Part shown: one piece after another, positions 7,807-16,113 of the stretch
Layout: the number at the start of each line of letters is the position of its first letter
Position numbering within the stretch: the stretch's first letter is position 1
DNA from: Bacteroidales bacterium
GTDB taxonomy: Bacteria; Bacteroidota; Bacteroidia; Bacteroidales; Lentimicrobiaceae
Direction: 5' to 3'
Length of the DNA stretch: 50,165 nucleotides
Assembly (NCBI GenBank): GCA_022837485.1
Contig: JALHHH010000019.1
Coordinates: 1 to 50,165, forward strand
The notes under the pieces: generated by a model
What the model saw: only the letters and a program-made list of their open reading frames with translations
Database searches by the model: none
Told to the model about the DNA's origin: nothing
Translations under genes and position numbers: made by a program

Positions 7807-8271
7807 TCAATAGTCCAGCGTCAGTATACGACCTTTGGTAAAGCTGAAAAATTTCTCTTTCTCGGCCAGAACCACCCCGGGCATCAGGTCAGCTTCGCTC
7901 TTTCCGGCGGCTTTCAGGCAGGCCGGACAGGCAAAAATGGTCACCCCTTTATCCATCAAGGCTCTAAGCGATTCCATGGAGGTTGGGAAGGTGGGATAGC
8001 TGAGGTCGGGGGCATCGTTCAGTACAACCTCAATGCCGCGGATGTCGAAATAGATCAAAACATCCTTATCCTCCGCCATCATAACTGCCTGGCGCAGCGC
8101 CATCAGTACCTTGTGCGGATTCTCCGGCCCGCTCGAAATGTGATAAAATACCCCGTCGCGCGGAGCCAGCACCGTGGTGTCGTTCACCATCACAACTTCC
8201 TTCTCGATGGTTTCCCTGCACGATGAAAGCAGGAATGCCAGGGCAATCAGCCCGAAAATCACTCTTTTCAT
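7807..8271 (-). CDS. DsrE-family lipoprotein
   Basis: The 154 residues begin with a lipoprotein signal, MKRVIFGLIALAFLLSSC, and lipidation at Cys18 is expected. The rest resembles DsrE/DsrF sulfur-relay folds: GVFYHISSGPENPHKVLMALRQA, the strand VLIYFDIRGIEVV, and GVTIFACPACLKAAGK, where Cys115 and Cys118 sit at the usual active Cys position. DsrE proteins are normally cytoplasmic, so export to the envelope is notable. It is encoded alone between a DUF302 gene in the opposite direction and a small S4-domain gene. Handling of sulfur or thiols in the periplasm is a guess from fold and Cys pair. Confidence 0.8.
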   Translation of the reverse strand: MKRVIFGLIALAFLLSSCRETIEKEVVMVNDTTVLAPRDGVFYHISSGPENPHKVLMALRQAVMMAEDKDVLIYFDIRGIEVVLNDAPDLSYPTFPTSMESLRALMDKGVTIFACPACLKAAGKSEADLMPGVVLAEKEKFFSFTKGRILTLDY

Positions 8272-8358
8272 AAGATATCTGATTTAATCAGCATAAATGT
8301 ATGGAATAAAACTTCCAGAAACAACCTGAACTTACTTCAGCATCCTGCTATTAAAGCA

Positions 8359-8571
8359 CTATTTCCCGGAAATTTCAATTGTTTCTCCGTGATATTCAAT
8401 CCGGTCGCCGGGAAACAGTTTTTTACGTTTCTGGAATTCGGTGTTTCCGTTCACTTTTACATTTCCGGAAGTAATTTCCAAATTGGCCTCACCGCCGGTT
8501 TCAACCATTCCCAGAAGTTTTAGCAGCTGGTTGAGCTGGATACTGGGTTTCCCGTCAAGAACAAATTTCAT
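8359..8571 (-). CDS. small S4-domain RNA-binding protein (YbcJ-like)
   Basis: This 70-residue protein is little more than one S4 RNA-binding domain: KFVLDGKPSIQLNQLLKLLGMVETGGEANLEI, then VKVNGNTEFQKRKKLFPGDRIEY. It matches the stand-alone YbcJ/RNA-binding S4 group, probably acting on ribosomal or structured RNA. I chose the Met at 8571. In-frame Met codons at 8586 and 8616 lie within or upstream of a perfect promoter (8587-8617), so a transcript from there could not include them. The leader is then only about 10 bases, which is common in this phylum. Confidence 0.8.
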   Translation of the reverse strand: MKFVLDGKPSIQLNQLLKLLGMVETGGEANLEITSGNVKVNGNTEFQKRKKLFPGDRIEYHGETIEISGK

Positions 8572-8586
8572 GGGTATTGTTTTCAT

Positions 8587-8617
8587 CAAATTTACATGGT
8601 TTGCGGAACGCGGCAAA
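8587..8617 (-). promoter_or_regulatory. promoter of the S4-domain gene
   Basis: On the minus strand TTTG (8617-8614) and TAAATTTG (8594-8587) are exactly 19 bases apart, an ideal Bacteroidota promoter. It fixes the translation start of the gene at 8571. Confidence 0.75.
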
Positions 8618-8759
8618 TTCCCGGGCAGATTTCTTTTTACGGAATCGCAAAATCATCCGGGCATCTTCGTTCTGCAGGCTATCGGATTATTCCGTTCCAG
8701 AATTAGCCGGCAAAAATTCACTGTGTTGACGGAAATTTCAACCTTCCGGCCAGTTTTCT

Positions 8760-8767
8760 TATTTTTG
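8760..8767 (+). promoter_or_regulatory. candidate -7 box of the cysteate synthase gene
   Basis: TATTTTTG fits TAnnTTTG, with a partial upstream element TTTC (8736-8739) 20 bases before. The start codon is at 8789, leaving a leader of about 15 bases. Confidence 0.5.
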
Positions 8768-8788
8768 CGCTTCACCTAAGCGATCGTT

Positions 8789-10084
8789 ATGCAATCAGGC
8801 TTTACCCCCACAAACTATACGCTTCAGTCCCAGGCAACAGGGAAAATATACAACGACAACGGCTGGATGCTTGATGCACCGGGTGAGGACAAGCCCTCGC
8901 TGATCCGGGCCATCTATGAAAAAAAACAGTTGCATTTGCGCGGCGGGGGCACAGGTTTATACACGTTTGCCGACTGGCTTCCGCTGAAGCGAACGCTGGG
9001 GGGGTCATCGGCTCCGGTAACCTATAAAAGCGAAGGACTTGCTGCTGCTCTCGGGCTCAGCAACCTGTGGATAACCTTCAGCGGATACTGGCCTGAAAAA
9101 GGGGCGGCGATGACAACCTGTTCATTCAAGGAAACCGAGGCCTATTCGGTGTGCGGACGCATGGATCCGGGTCAGAAGCAGGTGCTGGTGGTTGCCTCGG
9201 CCGGCAATACGGCACGGGCATTTGCAAGGGTATGTTCCGAAAACAACATCCCGCTTCTGCTCTGCGTCCCACGCGATTACATCAACGCCCTTTGGTTCGA
9301 CAAACCGCTTAACCCCTGCGTAAAGCTTGCCGTTACCGCACACGGCAGCGATTATTTCGATGCCATACATCTGTCGAACCTGGCAACACAGTGTGAGGGA
9401 TTTCTTGCCGAAGGGGGAGCTAAAAATGTAGCTCGCCGCGATGGTATGGGTACCACCGTATTATCGGCCGTAACAAGCATTGGCCGTATTCCCGGTTATT
9501 ACTTTCAGGCCGTTGGAAGTGGTACCGGAGCCATTGCCGCCTGGGAAGCCAACCTCCGGCTGATTGCCGACGGACGCTTTGGTAGCAATAAAATGAAACT
9601 GATGGTTTCGCAGAACGCCCCTTTTCTGCCCATCTACGAAGCCTGGAAAGCCGGATCGCGCGCCATGCTCCCTTACGACGACGACCTTGCCCGCGAACAC
9701 GTTACCGAAATTGATGCTAAGGTATTATCCAACCGAAAACCTCCTTACCCCATTATCGGAGGACTTTTCGATGCCCTGACCGATACCGGAGGCGATGTGC
9801 TTAAGGCTACAAACCGCGATGGTCGTGCAGCCAAAGAGCTGTTCTACGAAACCGAGGGAGTGGATATCTATTCCGCTTCTGCCATAGCGCTTGCTTCACT
9901 TATCCATACACTGAATGAAGGACGCATCGACCGCGATGCACTAATCATGCTCAATATAACCGGAGCCGGCGAAGATCTCTTCAAAAGCACCCACAGCCTG
10001 TTCTACAAAGAGCCGGATGTGCATTTCGGAATCACCCCTTCATCGGATGAGGTCAAAGAAAAACTTGCAAGGCTGACGTGGTAA
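8789..10084 (+). CDS. cysteate synthase-like PLP enzyme
   Basis: A 431-residue fold-type II PLP enzyme related to threonine synthase. The segments LYTFADWLPLKRTLGGSSAPVTYK, FSGYWPEKGA and TCSFKETEAY match, as I recall the family, cysteate synthase (EC 2.5.1.76), which makes L-cysteate from O-phosphoserine and sulfite. Lys114 in SFKETEA is the expected PLP lysine. SAGNTARAF (138-146) is the substrate loop and GSGTGA (243-248) the phosphate-binding cup. In threonine synthase the lysine motif is SFKD, so the SFKE form supports the reassignment. In Bacteroidota, cysteate feeds sulfonolipids. No acyltransferase for that pathway is in the window. A threonine synthase paralogue of other function remains possible. 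Confidence 0.75.
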   Translation: MQSGFTPTNYTLQSQATGKIYNDNGWMLDAPGEDKPSLIRAIYEKKQLHLRGGGTGLYTFADWLPLKRTLGGSSAPVTYKSEGLAAALGLSNLWITFSGYWPEKGAAMTTCSFKETEAYSVCGRMDPGQKQVLVVASAGNTARAFARVCSENNIPLLLCVPRDYINALWFDKPLNPCVKLAVTAHGSDYFDAIHLSNLATQCEGFLAEGGAKNVARRDGMGTTVLSAVTSIGRIPGYYFQAVGSGTGAIAAWEANLRLIADGRFGSNKMKLMVSQNAPFLPIYEAWKAGSRAMLPYDDDLAREHVTEIDAKVLSNRKPPYPIIGGLFDALTDTGGDVLKATNRDGRAAKELFYETEGVDIYSASAIALASLIHTLNEGRIDRDALIMLNITGAGEDLFKSTHSLFYKEPDVHFGITPSSDEVKEKLARLTW

Positions 10085-10121
10085 CAAAATCCTTCAGTTT
10101 AAATTACTATAAAGAAACGCA

Positions 10122-10829
10122 ATGAGTAAAGGACTTAAGATTCTGATAATCACAAACATTTTGATAGTTTTTTCTGGCGGGTGCGTAACACAATACGGCA
10201 ACCGGGAAAAACAAAAAAATGAAAGTAATGCTCAGCCGAAAAGCGTCGATATTTCCAACAGCACACATTATTACACTAAACGGAGTTTTTTTGAAAGCAT
10301 GCCAAATGATACAAATGAAATTGTATTTCTGGGAAACAGCATAACTGAAATGTGTGACTGGAATGAACTTTTCAATGTAACCAATATTAAGAATCGCGGA
10401 ATAAGCGGCGACATCATTAATGGAGTAATTGAAAGAATAGACGAAGTAGTAAGTTCTGAACCCAAAAAAATATTTATAATGATTGGAACAAATGATTTGG
10501 GCAGAGGGAAGAGTGTAAACCAAATTATTACAGAGTATGAAGTCCTGGTTGAATTGATCATAAATAAAACGCCTCAAACAGAGCTTTATCTGCAAAGCAT
10601 ACTGCCAACAAAAAATCAGATAACAAGGAAAAACGAAGATATTATTGAGATAAATAAAGGAATCGTTGAAATTGCAAAAAAGCATTCGTTAACTTATATA
10701 AATCTGTATGATTTGTTCAAAACCAAAGACAATGAGCTAAATATGAATTTTTCGTTTGACGGACTTCATTTGAACGGAGATGGGTATTTACTATGGAAAG
10801 ACGCTGTAATAAATTATATTAAAGAATAA
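10122..10829 (+). CDS. SGNH/GDSL esterase lipoprotein, AT-rich
   Basis: A 235-residue lipoprotein with signal ILIITNILIVFSGGC and lipidation at Cys21. The SGNH hydrolase blocks are in order: VFLGNSIT (block I, nucleophile Ser73), NRGISGD (block II), IGTND (122-125, block III) and DGLHLNGDGY with Asp213 and His216 (block V). It probably removes acyl or acetyl groups from a sugar or lipid in the envelope. The gene is visibly richer in A and T than its neighbours, with many AAA, ATT and AAT codons, which suggests recent acquisition. It begins 37 bases after cysteate synthase but shows no clear shared function with it. Confidence 0.85.
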   Translation: MSKGLKILIITNILIVFSGGCVTQYGNREKQKNESNAQPKSVDISNSTHYYTKRSFFESMPNDTNEIVFLGNSITEMCDWNELFNVTNIKNRGISGDIINGVIERIDEVVSSEPKKIFIMIGTNDLGRGKSVNQIITEYEVLVELIINKTPQTELYLQSILPTKNQITRKNEDIIEINKGIVEIAKKHSLTYINLYDLFKTKDNELNMNFSFDGLHLNGDGYLLWKDAVINYIKE

Positions 10830-10976
10830 CGTCTAATTACCGGAGCTTTACGAAAAGAAGGATTTAAGCATTATTTGAGGCATTCCGACCTGTAATCGTT
10901 TTGTTGCAGTATAACGGCCGCAGATCAGCAATCCACCTTTGCTGCGTTCAAACGGAGAGAGCTTATGCCAGTGTTT

Positions 10977-12239
10977 TCAGAAGGTGGACCGCATCGCTTC
11001 AACCGGATCGAGGCGGGAAGCCGACCAGGCAGGTAAAAATCCCGATGCCAGTCCGATAAATGCCGAAACACCGATTCCTAGAATAATATTGCCTGCCGTA
11101 AGTACCAGGTTCATATCGAAAAGAGAAGAAATACCCATGGTTATAACCAGGATGATAAGCAAACCGAGTACGCCGCCGATCACGGAGAGAAATACCGATT
11201 CAAAAAGAAACTGAAGAAGGATAAAATAGTTGCGGGCACCCATAGCTTTCTGGATGCCTATTTGTGTGGTACGTTCCTTTACGGAAACAAACATAATGTT
11301 GGCGATGCCAAAGCCTCCCACCAGCAGCGAGAAGCCTCCTATGATCCACCCCACCATGGCGATTACCCTGAACACGCTGTCGAAGCCCTGTGAAATCACG
11401 CTGGTTTCGTTGATGGCAAAGTCGTCTTCCACCCCCGGTTTCAGCTTGCGGATCGAACGCATTATGCCGGTAAGTTCATCCCTGAGTTCGTCGTTGCTCA
11501 CTCCCTGCCGGGCCCGTATCATAATGGCTGCGCCTATGTTATCGCCGCGGAGATCGATAAAATTGCGTGCAAAGTTCACCGGAATTAGCACCTGATCGTC
11601 GTTGGAATTTCCAAATGTCGCATTCCCTTCCTTTTTAAGGACGCCTATGACTTCCAGTTTCTGACCGAAAATCTTAATCCGGAAACCAACGGGATCGGTA
11701 TTCCCGAAGAGTACGCTTACAATTTCACTTCCTATGATTGCAACCGGCCGTCCTCCTGCCGATTCGTCCATCGTGAAATAGCGTCCGGTGTTGAGTTCGA
11801 TCGGGCTCACCTCATGATAATCGTGCGACACGCCTAAAACGGTGGCATTTTCAACGGCAGCACTTCCATACTTAACCGTACGGTTCATACCTACCATGTA
11901 GGCAGATGCTTCCGACGCCATGCTTCTGCGCTGAATTTCGGTAAGTTCAGCCATGCGGGGTTCGGGTCTGCGCATGTATTTCCACCAGGGATAATCGGCA
12001 CCGCCAAAAGCCCAGGGCCATTTCTGTACATACAACACATTACTTCCCAGGCTGTTGATGCTGTCGCGAATGTTACGCTCCACCGAATCGAAAACGGTAA
12101 ATACAGAAATGATAGAGAAAATGCCGATGGTGATTCCCAGCAGCGAAAGCAGGGTTCGTACCTTATTTACCACGATGGCATTCAGGGCGAACAGGTAACT
12201 TTCGCGAAGCAGCCTAATGTAAACCAGTGTGCGTTTCAT
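10977..12239 (-). CDS. MacB-type ABC transporter permease
   Basis: A 420-residue inner-membrane permease of the MacB/LolE class. A first helix near 20-45 (NKVRTLLSLLGITIGIFSIISVFTVFD) is followed by a large periplasmic domain of about 230 residues. Three helices of the FtsX domain come at the C-terminus (GWIIGGFSLLVGGFGIANIMFVSVKERTTQIGIQKAMGA and following). KERTTQIGI.KAMGA is the cytoplasmic coupling segment that contacts the ATPase. No ATPase or membrane-fusion gene is adjacent, so the partner must be elsewhere. It lies 101 bases after the arginase-like gene on the same strand and may be co-transcribed. The substrate is unknown. Confidence 0.88.
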   Translation of the reverse strand: MKRTLVYIRLLRESYLFALNAIVVNKVRTLLSLLGITIGIFSIISVFTVFDSVERNIRDSINSLGSNVLYVQKWPWAFGGADYPWWKYMRRPEPRMAELTEIQRRSMASEASAYMVGMNRTVKYGSAAVENATVLGVSHDYHEVSPIELNTGRYFTMDESAGGRPVAIIGSEIVSVLFGNTDPVGFRIKIFGQKLEVIGVLKKEGNATFGNSNDDQVLIPVNFARNFIDLRGDNIGAAIMIRARQGVSNDELRDELTGIMRSIRKLKPGVEDDFAINETSVISQGFDSVFRVIAMVGWIIGGFSLLVGGFGIANIMFVSVKERTTQIGIQKAMGARNYFILLQFLFESVFLSVIGGVLGLLIILVITMGISSLFDMNLVLTAGNIILGIGVSAFIGLASGFLPAWSASRLDPVEAMRSTF

Positions 12240-12340
12240 GGGTTTGTTGCAGGCTTGTAAAGGTAATCATTATGCCGGACGTCGCTTTCATTTTTCCATA
12301 TACGAAGATAGTTGCATTTTAGCTGAAGGCGTAAGATCGT

Positions 12341-13522
12341 TTACATCAGTTTCTGGTACACCTGCCACCAGCGGTCGGGTATCTCGTTGTTGCAGGCTGT
12401 CTGATAATCTTCGTAGGTGCACGGAACAATATAATGGCTGGCATATTTCTGCCGGTTATCGGCACCGCAGATCACCTCCATCCACCAGCGGTCAGTTTTC
12501 CGGCTCTTCAGAAACAGAATTCCGTCGCTGAAGTCGCTGGTAGGTACTATATATTTGATAAAAGATTCGCTTTCGCGGGACGGGAAATCCTTTTTACGGG
12601 CGTTGAATCCCTCGAATATGTACCATATCATTTGTGCGGCCAGCATAGCGGTAAGACCCATGCGGTCGTACGCAGGGTTGTATTCGAATATTCCGATGGA
12701 TGTGAGTTTGTCGCTCATTGCAGCATAGCGGACAATCCGGCAGGCCTGGTCGCCGGTAAAGCCGTTTGGCGTGGCATTGGCATTGCCGGGTGCATCGGCC
12801 GCCCGAATGGAACCGATATCGAACGAAAGCAGGTCGGCATTTCGTACGAGGGGCTCTGTTTCGCGGATGTTGGCAGTGAGGCTGCCCAGCCGGTAGCAGT
12901 CGAACAGAAGTTTCTTCATCAGATCCAGTGCCGGCTGATCCACGAAATACGTCTGGTAGCCCAGATTGGTATAATTAAACAGGTAGTTCGGACGTTGCAT
13001 GATGATGCGGCTGAGGTAGGAACGCGAATTGAGTTCCGTTTGCGTTTCCCCCAGGTCGAACATGGGATCTGCTGCCACCATATTGATGATCTGGCCCATC
13101 TGCTCATAGGCCTTATACATGGCAAAAGTAAGATCCTGACCTCCTCCGATAACCACCGGAAGCACCTTGTTACCTGCCAGTGCAGCTATGGTGGATGTAA
13201 GGGCAAAATAAGTATCCTCAATGGTGTAACCCTGCCGTATGTTTCCAAGATCGGCAATACGGGCATTCCAGGCTCCCGGGAAAAGATGGTATAAGCGGCG
13301 GCGGATTTCGTCGGCACCCTGTGCACATCCTTCGTTGCCCGTACTGGCACGGTCTTCCGTAACGCCAATTATAGCAATATCAAAACCGGAGGTCTCCGGG
13401 AAACTGCATCCGTTACGGTAAATCAGCATCTGGTTTCCCAAACGCGGGTGGGTAAACTGATCAAGACCTTCGAACAGATCGTCGGAAAGCGGCTCAAAAT
13501 AAATGGATAAGTCCATGCACAA
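12341..13522 (-). CDS. arginase-fold protein with degraded metal site
   Basis: A 393-residue member of the ureohydrolase (arginase/agmatinase/formimidoylglutamase) superfamily, longer than the usual 300-330. The overall motif order is kept but the metal ligands are not. GGGH/GGDH reads GGGQD (126-130, His to Gln129), DAHxD reads DPMFD (152-156, His to Met154), and SxDxD reads SFDIG (233-237, second Asp to Gly237). PGNANATPNGF and FEYNPAYD still mark the fold. A two-Mn enzyme is therefore unlikely, and a non-catalytic or altered role is inferred. Automated annotation would probably call it formimidoylglutamase. It follows topA by 73 bases. The second Met, at 13516, is an alternative start. Confidence 0.8.
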   Translation of the reverse strand: MCMDLSIYFEPLSDDLFEGLDQFTHPRLGNQMLIYRNGCSFPETSGFDIAIIGVTEDRASTGNEGCAQGADEIRRRLYHLFPGAWNARIADLGNIRQGYTIEDTYFALTSTIAALAGNKVLPVVIGGGQDLTFAMYKAYEQMGQIINMVAADPMFDLGETQTELNSRSYLSRIIMQRPNYLFNYTNLGYQTYFVDQPALDLMKKLLFDCYRLGSLTANIRETEPLVRNADLLSFDIGSIRAADAPGNANATPNGFTGDQACRIVRYAAMSDKLTSIGIFEYNPAYDRMGLTAMLAAQMIWYIFEGFNARKKDFPSRESESFIKYIVPTSDFSDGILFLKSRKTDRWWMEVICGADNRQKYASHYIVPCTYEDYQTACNNEIPDRWWQVYQKLM

Positions 13523-13595
13523 AGGTGTTGTTTTTCGATGCCAAACCTATGGCATTTAGGCCGGAAATGCAAGCGCTGCGCTTTTGCGGCAATCG

Positions 13596-15929
13596 TTAAC
13601 TTTTCCTTCTGAAGCGGCTCTTGCTTCCCGATTTGGGTGCATCGCCGGCTGCAGCAGCTATCTTGCGGCATTCCTCCAGGCTTAATCCTCCCGGATCGGT
13701 TCCCTTCGGAATCCGGTAATTGTTTTTTCCGATGGCTATGTATGGCCCATACCGTCCGTTCAGCACCTGTACCTCCGGATCCTCTTCAAAAACGCGAATA
13801 ATCCGTTCGGCTTCCTTTTTGCGCTTCTCCGCGATAATCTCTATGGCCCTTTCTGCATCCACAGAGGCAGGATCGTCGGTCCTGGCCAGCGAGTAGAATG
13901 CCGATTTGTGTTTTACATACGGTCCGAAACGCCCGATTGCTACGGTAAGCTCTGCCCCTTCATACTCTCCGATCAGACGCGGAAAGTCGAAAAGCTTCAG
14001 CGCCTCCTCCAGACTCAAAGTTTCAATGCTCTGGCCTCTCTTAAGGCTTGCAAAACGGGGCTTGGCTTCATCCTCCGATTCACCGATCTGAACCATAGGC
14101 CCAAACCGCCCGATTTTAACATAGACATTCTTTCCCGTTTCAGGGTCGGATCCCAGCAAACGCTCTCCCTTCACCTTATCCGATTTCTGAAGGGTTTCCT
14201 TTACCTGACGGGCAAAGGGAGCATAAAAATCCTTGATCATCTGGTTCCAGACCTTCTGCCCCTGCGCAATTTCGTCGAACTCTTTTTCAACGTTTGCCGT
14301 GAAATTGTAATCCAGAATATTTTCAAAATTCTGAACCAGAAATGCAGTCACCAGTGTTCCTATGTCGGTCGGAAAGAGTTTGCCCTTTTCCTGACCGGCA
14401 TTTTCGGTCTTGACAGTCTCTGTGATTTTGTTACCTTTCAGCTTCAGCAGATGGAAGTTACGTTGCGTACCGGGACGGTCCTCCTTCACCACATATTCTC
14501 TCTTCTGAATGGTAGAGATGGTGGGAGCATATGTGGAAGGCCTGCCGATTCCAAGCTCTTCCAGTTTCTTAACCAGGCTGGCTTCGGTATAACGCGGAGG
14601 CTGTTGCGCATATTTCTGGGTGGCAAGCATCTCTTTCATATCGAGTTGCTGGCCTATAGCCAGAGGTGGCAGCATTCCTTCTTCCTTCTCTGCATTGTCA
14701 TCGTCGGTCGATTCCATATACACCTTCAAAAAACCGTCGAACCGTATAACTTCGCCTTTGGCGATGAACTTTTCCGGCGAGGAGGAAACGTCGATAGTAA
14801 CATTGGTGCGTTCCAGTTCGGCATCCGCCATCTGTGAAGCAATGGTGCGCTTCCATATGAGGTTGTACAGCTTCTGCTGTGAGGCATCCCCGCTGATTTC
14901 ACGGTGGTTCATATAGGTGGGGCGAATGGCCTCGTGCGCTTCCTGTGCACCTTTCGACCTGGTGGCGTATTGACGGGTTTTGACATACCGCTCGCCAAAC
15001 AGGGAAGCGATCTCTTCCTTTGCCATGTTAATGGCAAGTCCCGAAAGATTGACCGAGTCGGTACGCATGTAGGTAATCTTACCGGCCTCATAAAGCTGCT
15101 GTGCTACCAACATGGTTTTGGCAACGGAGAAGCCGAGCTTGCGGCTGGCCTCCTGCTGCAGGGTGGATGTGGTAAAGGGCGGTGCAGGCGATTTGCGTGC
15201 CGGACGGGTTTCAATATCGCCGACCTTGTAGGCAGCACCCACACAGGTATTCAGAAAAGCAAGGGCTTCGGGCTTTTCCGGAAACCGTTTGCCAAGCTCT
15301 GCCTGAATTTTGGGGCTGTTGTCCTCACCTGTTATGGTAAAGGTTGCCGTTACCCGGTAACTGTAAGTGCTCTTAAAAGCCCTGATCTCTTCTTCGCGTT
15401 CCACGATCAGCCTTACGGCTACCGACTGAACACGGCCGGCGGATAAAGCAGGTTTCACCTTTTTCCAAAGAACGGGAGATATTTCGAAACCTACCAGGCG
15501 GTCGAGAACGCGACGGGCCTGCTGGGCATCCACAAGGTTGATGTCGATGCCCCTTGGATTTTTTATGGCCTCGGTAATGGCCGATTTGGTGATCTCATGA
15601 AATACAATACGACGGGTTTTGGACGGATCCAGTGCAAGAGTCTCCTGCAGATGCCAGGAAATGGCTTCTCCTTCCCGGTCTTCATCGGAAGCCAGCCAAA
15701 CAAGTTCAGCTTCTGAAGCCAGCTTTTTCAGCTCTTTTACCAGTTTGAGTTTATCGCCCGGGATCTCATAACTGGGAGCAAAGTCATTGTCCACATCAAC
15801 CCCCAGCTGCTTTTTGCTAAGGTCGCGAACGTGGCCGAAACTCGATTTAACAATGAAATCCTTCCCCAGAAACCCTTCTATGGTTTTGGCTTTGGCAGGT
15901 GACTCAACAATTACAAGATTTTTAATCAT
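13596..15929 (-). CDS. topA: DNA topoisomerase I
   Basis: Type IA topoisomerase of 777 residues that relaxes negative supercoils. The Toprim domain begins at once with NLVIVESPAKAKTIEGFLG, followed by ASDEDREGEAISWHL with the acidic Mg site. The active Tyr is in GKITYMRTDSVNLS, and GRPSTYAPTISTIQKREYV follows. In place of the zinc fingers of the E. coli enzyme the C-terminus carries repeated modules containing GRFGPMVQIG, GRFGPYVKH and GRYGPYIAIG, ending in a basic tail (RFRRKS). The Met at 15929 is used because the family starts MIKNLVIVESPAKA. The open frame extends 18 codons upstream without conserved sequence. A -7 box lies at 15972-15979. Confidence 0.96.
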   Translation of the reverse strand: MIKNLVIVESPAKAKTIEGFLGKDFIVKSSFGHVRDLSKKQLGVDVDNDFAPSYEIPGDKLKLVKELKKLASEAELVWLASDEDREGEAISWHLQETLALDPSKTRRIVFHEITKSAITEAIKNPRGIDINLVDAQQARRVLDRLVGFEISPVLWKKVKPALSAGRVQSVAVRLIVEREEEIRAFKSTYSYRVTATFTITGEDNSPKIQAELGKRFPEKPEALAFLNTCVGAAYKVGDIETRPARKSPAPPFTTSTLQQEASRKLGFSVAKTMLVAQQLYEAGKITYMRTDSVNLSGLAINMAKEEIASLFGERYVKTRQYATRSKGAQEAHEAIRPTYMNHREISGDASQQKLYNLIWKRTIASQMADAELERTNVTIDVSSSPEKFIAKGEVIRFDGFLKVYMESTDDDNAEKEEGMLPPLAIGQQLDMKEMLATQKYAQQPPRYTEASLVKKLEELGIGRPSTYAPTISTIQKREYVVKEDRPGTQRNFHLLKLKGNKITETVKTENAGQEKGKLFPTDIGTLVTAFLVQNFENILDYNFTANVEKEFDEIAQGQKVWNQMIKDFYAPFARQVKETLQKSDKVKGERLLGSDPETGKNVYVKIGRFGPMVQIGESEDEAKPRFASLKRGQSIETLSLEEALKLFDFPRLIGEYEGAELTVAIGRFGPYVKHKSAFYSLARTDDPASVDAERAIEIIAEKRKKEAERIIRVFEEDPEVQVLNGRYGPYIAIGKNNYRIPKGTDPGGLSLEECRKIAAAAGDAPKSGSKSRFRRKS

Positions 15930-15971
15930 AACAGGCAGGCTTGGTCGTATCGGATACGTTGAAAACGGGCA

Positions 15972-15979
15972 CAAAAGTA
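15972..15979 (-). promoter_or_regulatory. candidate -7 box of topA
   Basis: On the minus strand TACTTTTG is an exact TAnnTTTG match 42 bases before the topA start. The upstream TTG element is not evident. Confidence 0.4.
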
Positions 15980-16060
15980 ACACAATAATACCGAACTCCC
16001 GTTTCCGGGGGTCGACTTTAATTTACAACAAGATAAAAATGAGCCTGTTCAATAAATGCG

Positions 16061-16068
16061 TAATTTTG
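16061..16068 (+). promoter_or_regulatory. candidate -7 box of miaB
   Basis: TAATTTTG is an exact TAnnTTTG match 45 bases before the GTG start of miaB, in the divergent topA-miaB spacer. No clear TTG precedes it at the right distance. Confidence 0.45.
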
Positions 16069-16113
16069 CCGTCCACCTGAAAAACTGCATTTTACACGAG
16101 ACTTAAAAAATAA

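Noticed and set aside
12341..13522. Assignment as an active arginase or formimidoylglutamase
   Set aside because: Key metal ligands are substituted in all three motifs, so the activity name is not supported.
13908..14837. A 309-codon plus-strand frame opposite topA
   Set aside because: Antisense shadow of topoisomerase I without family motifs.
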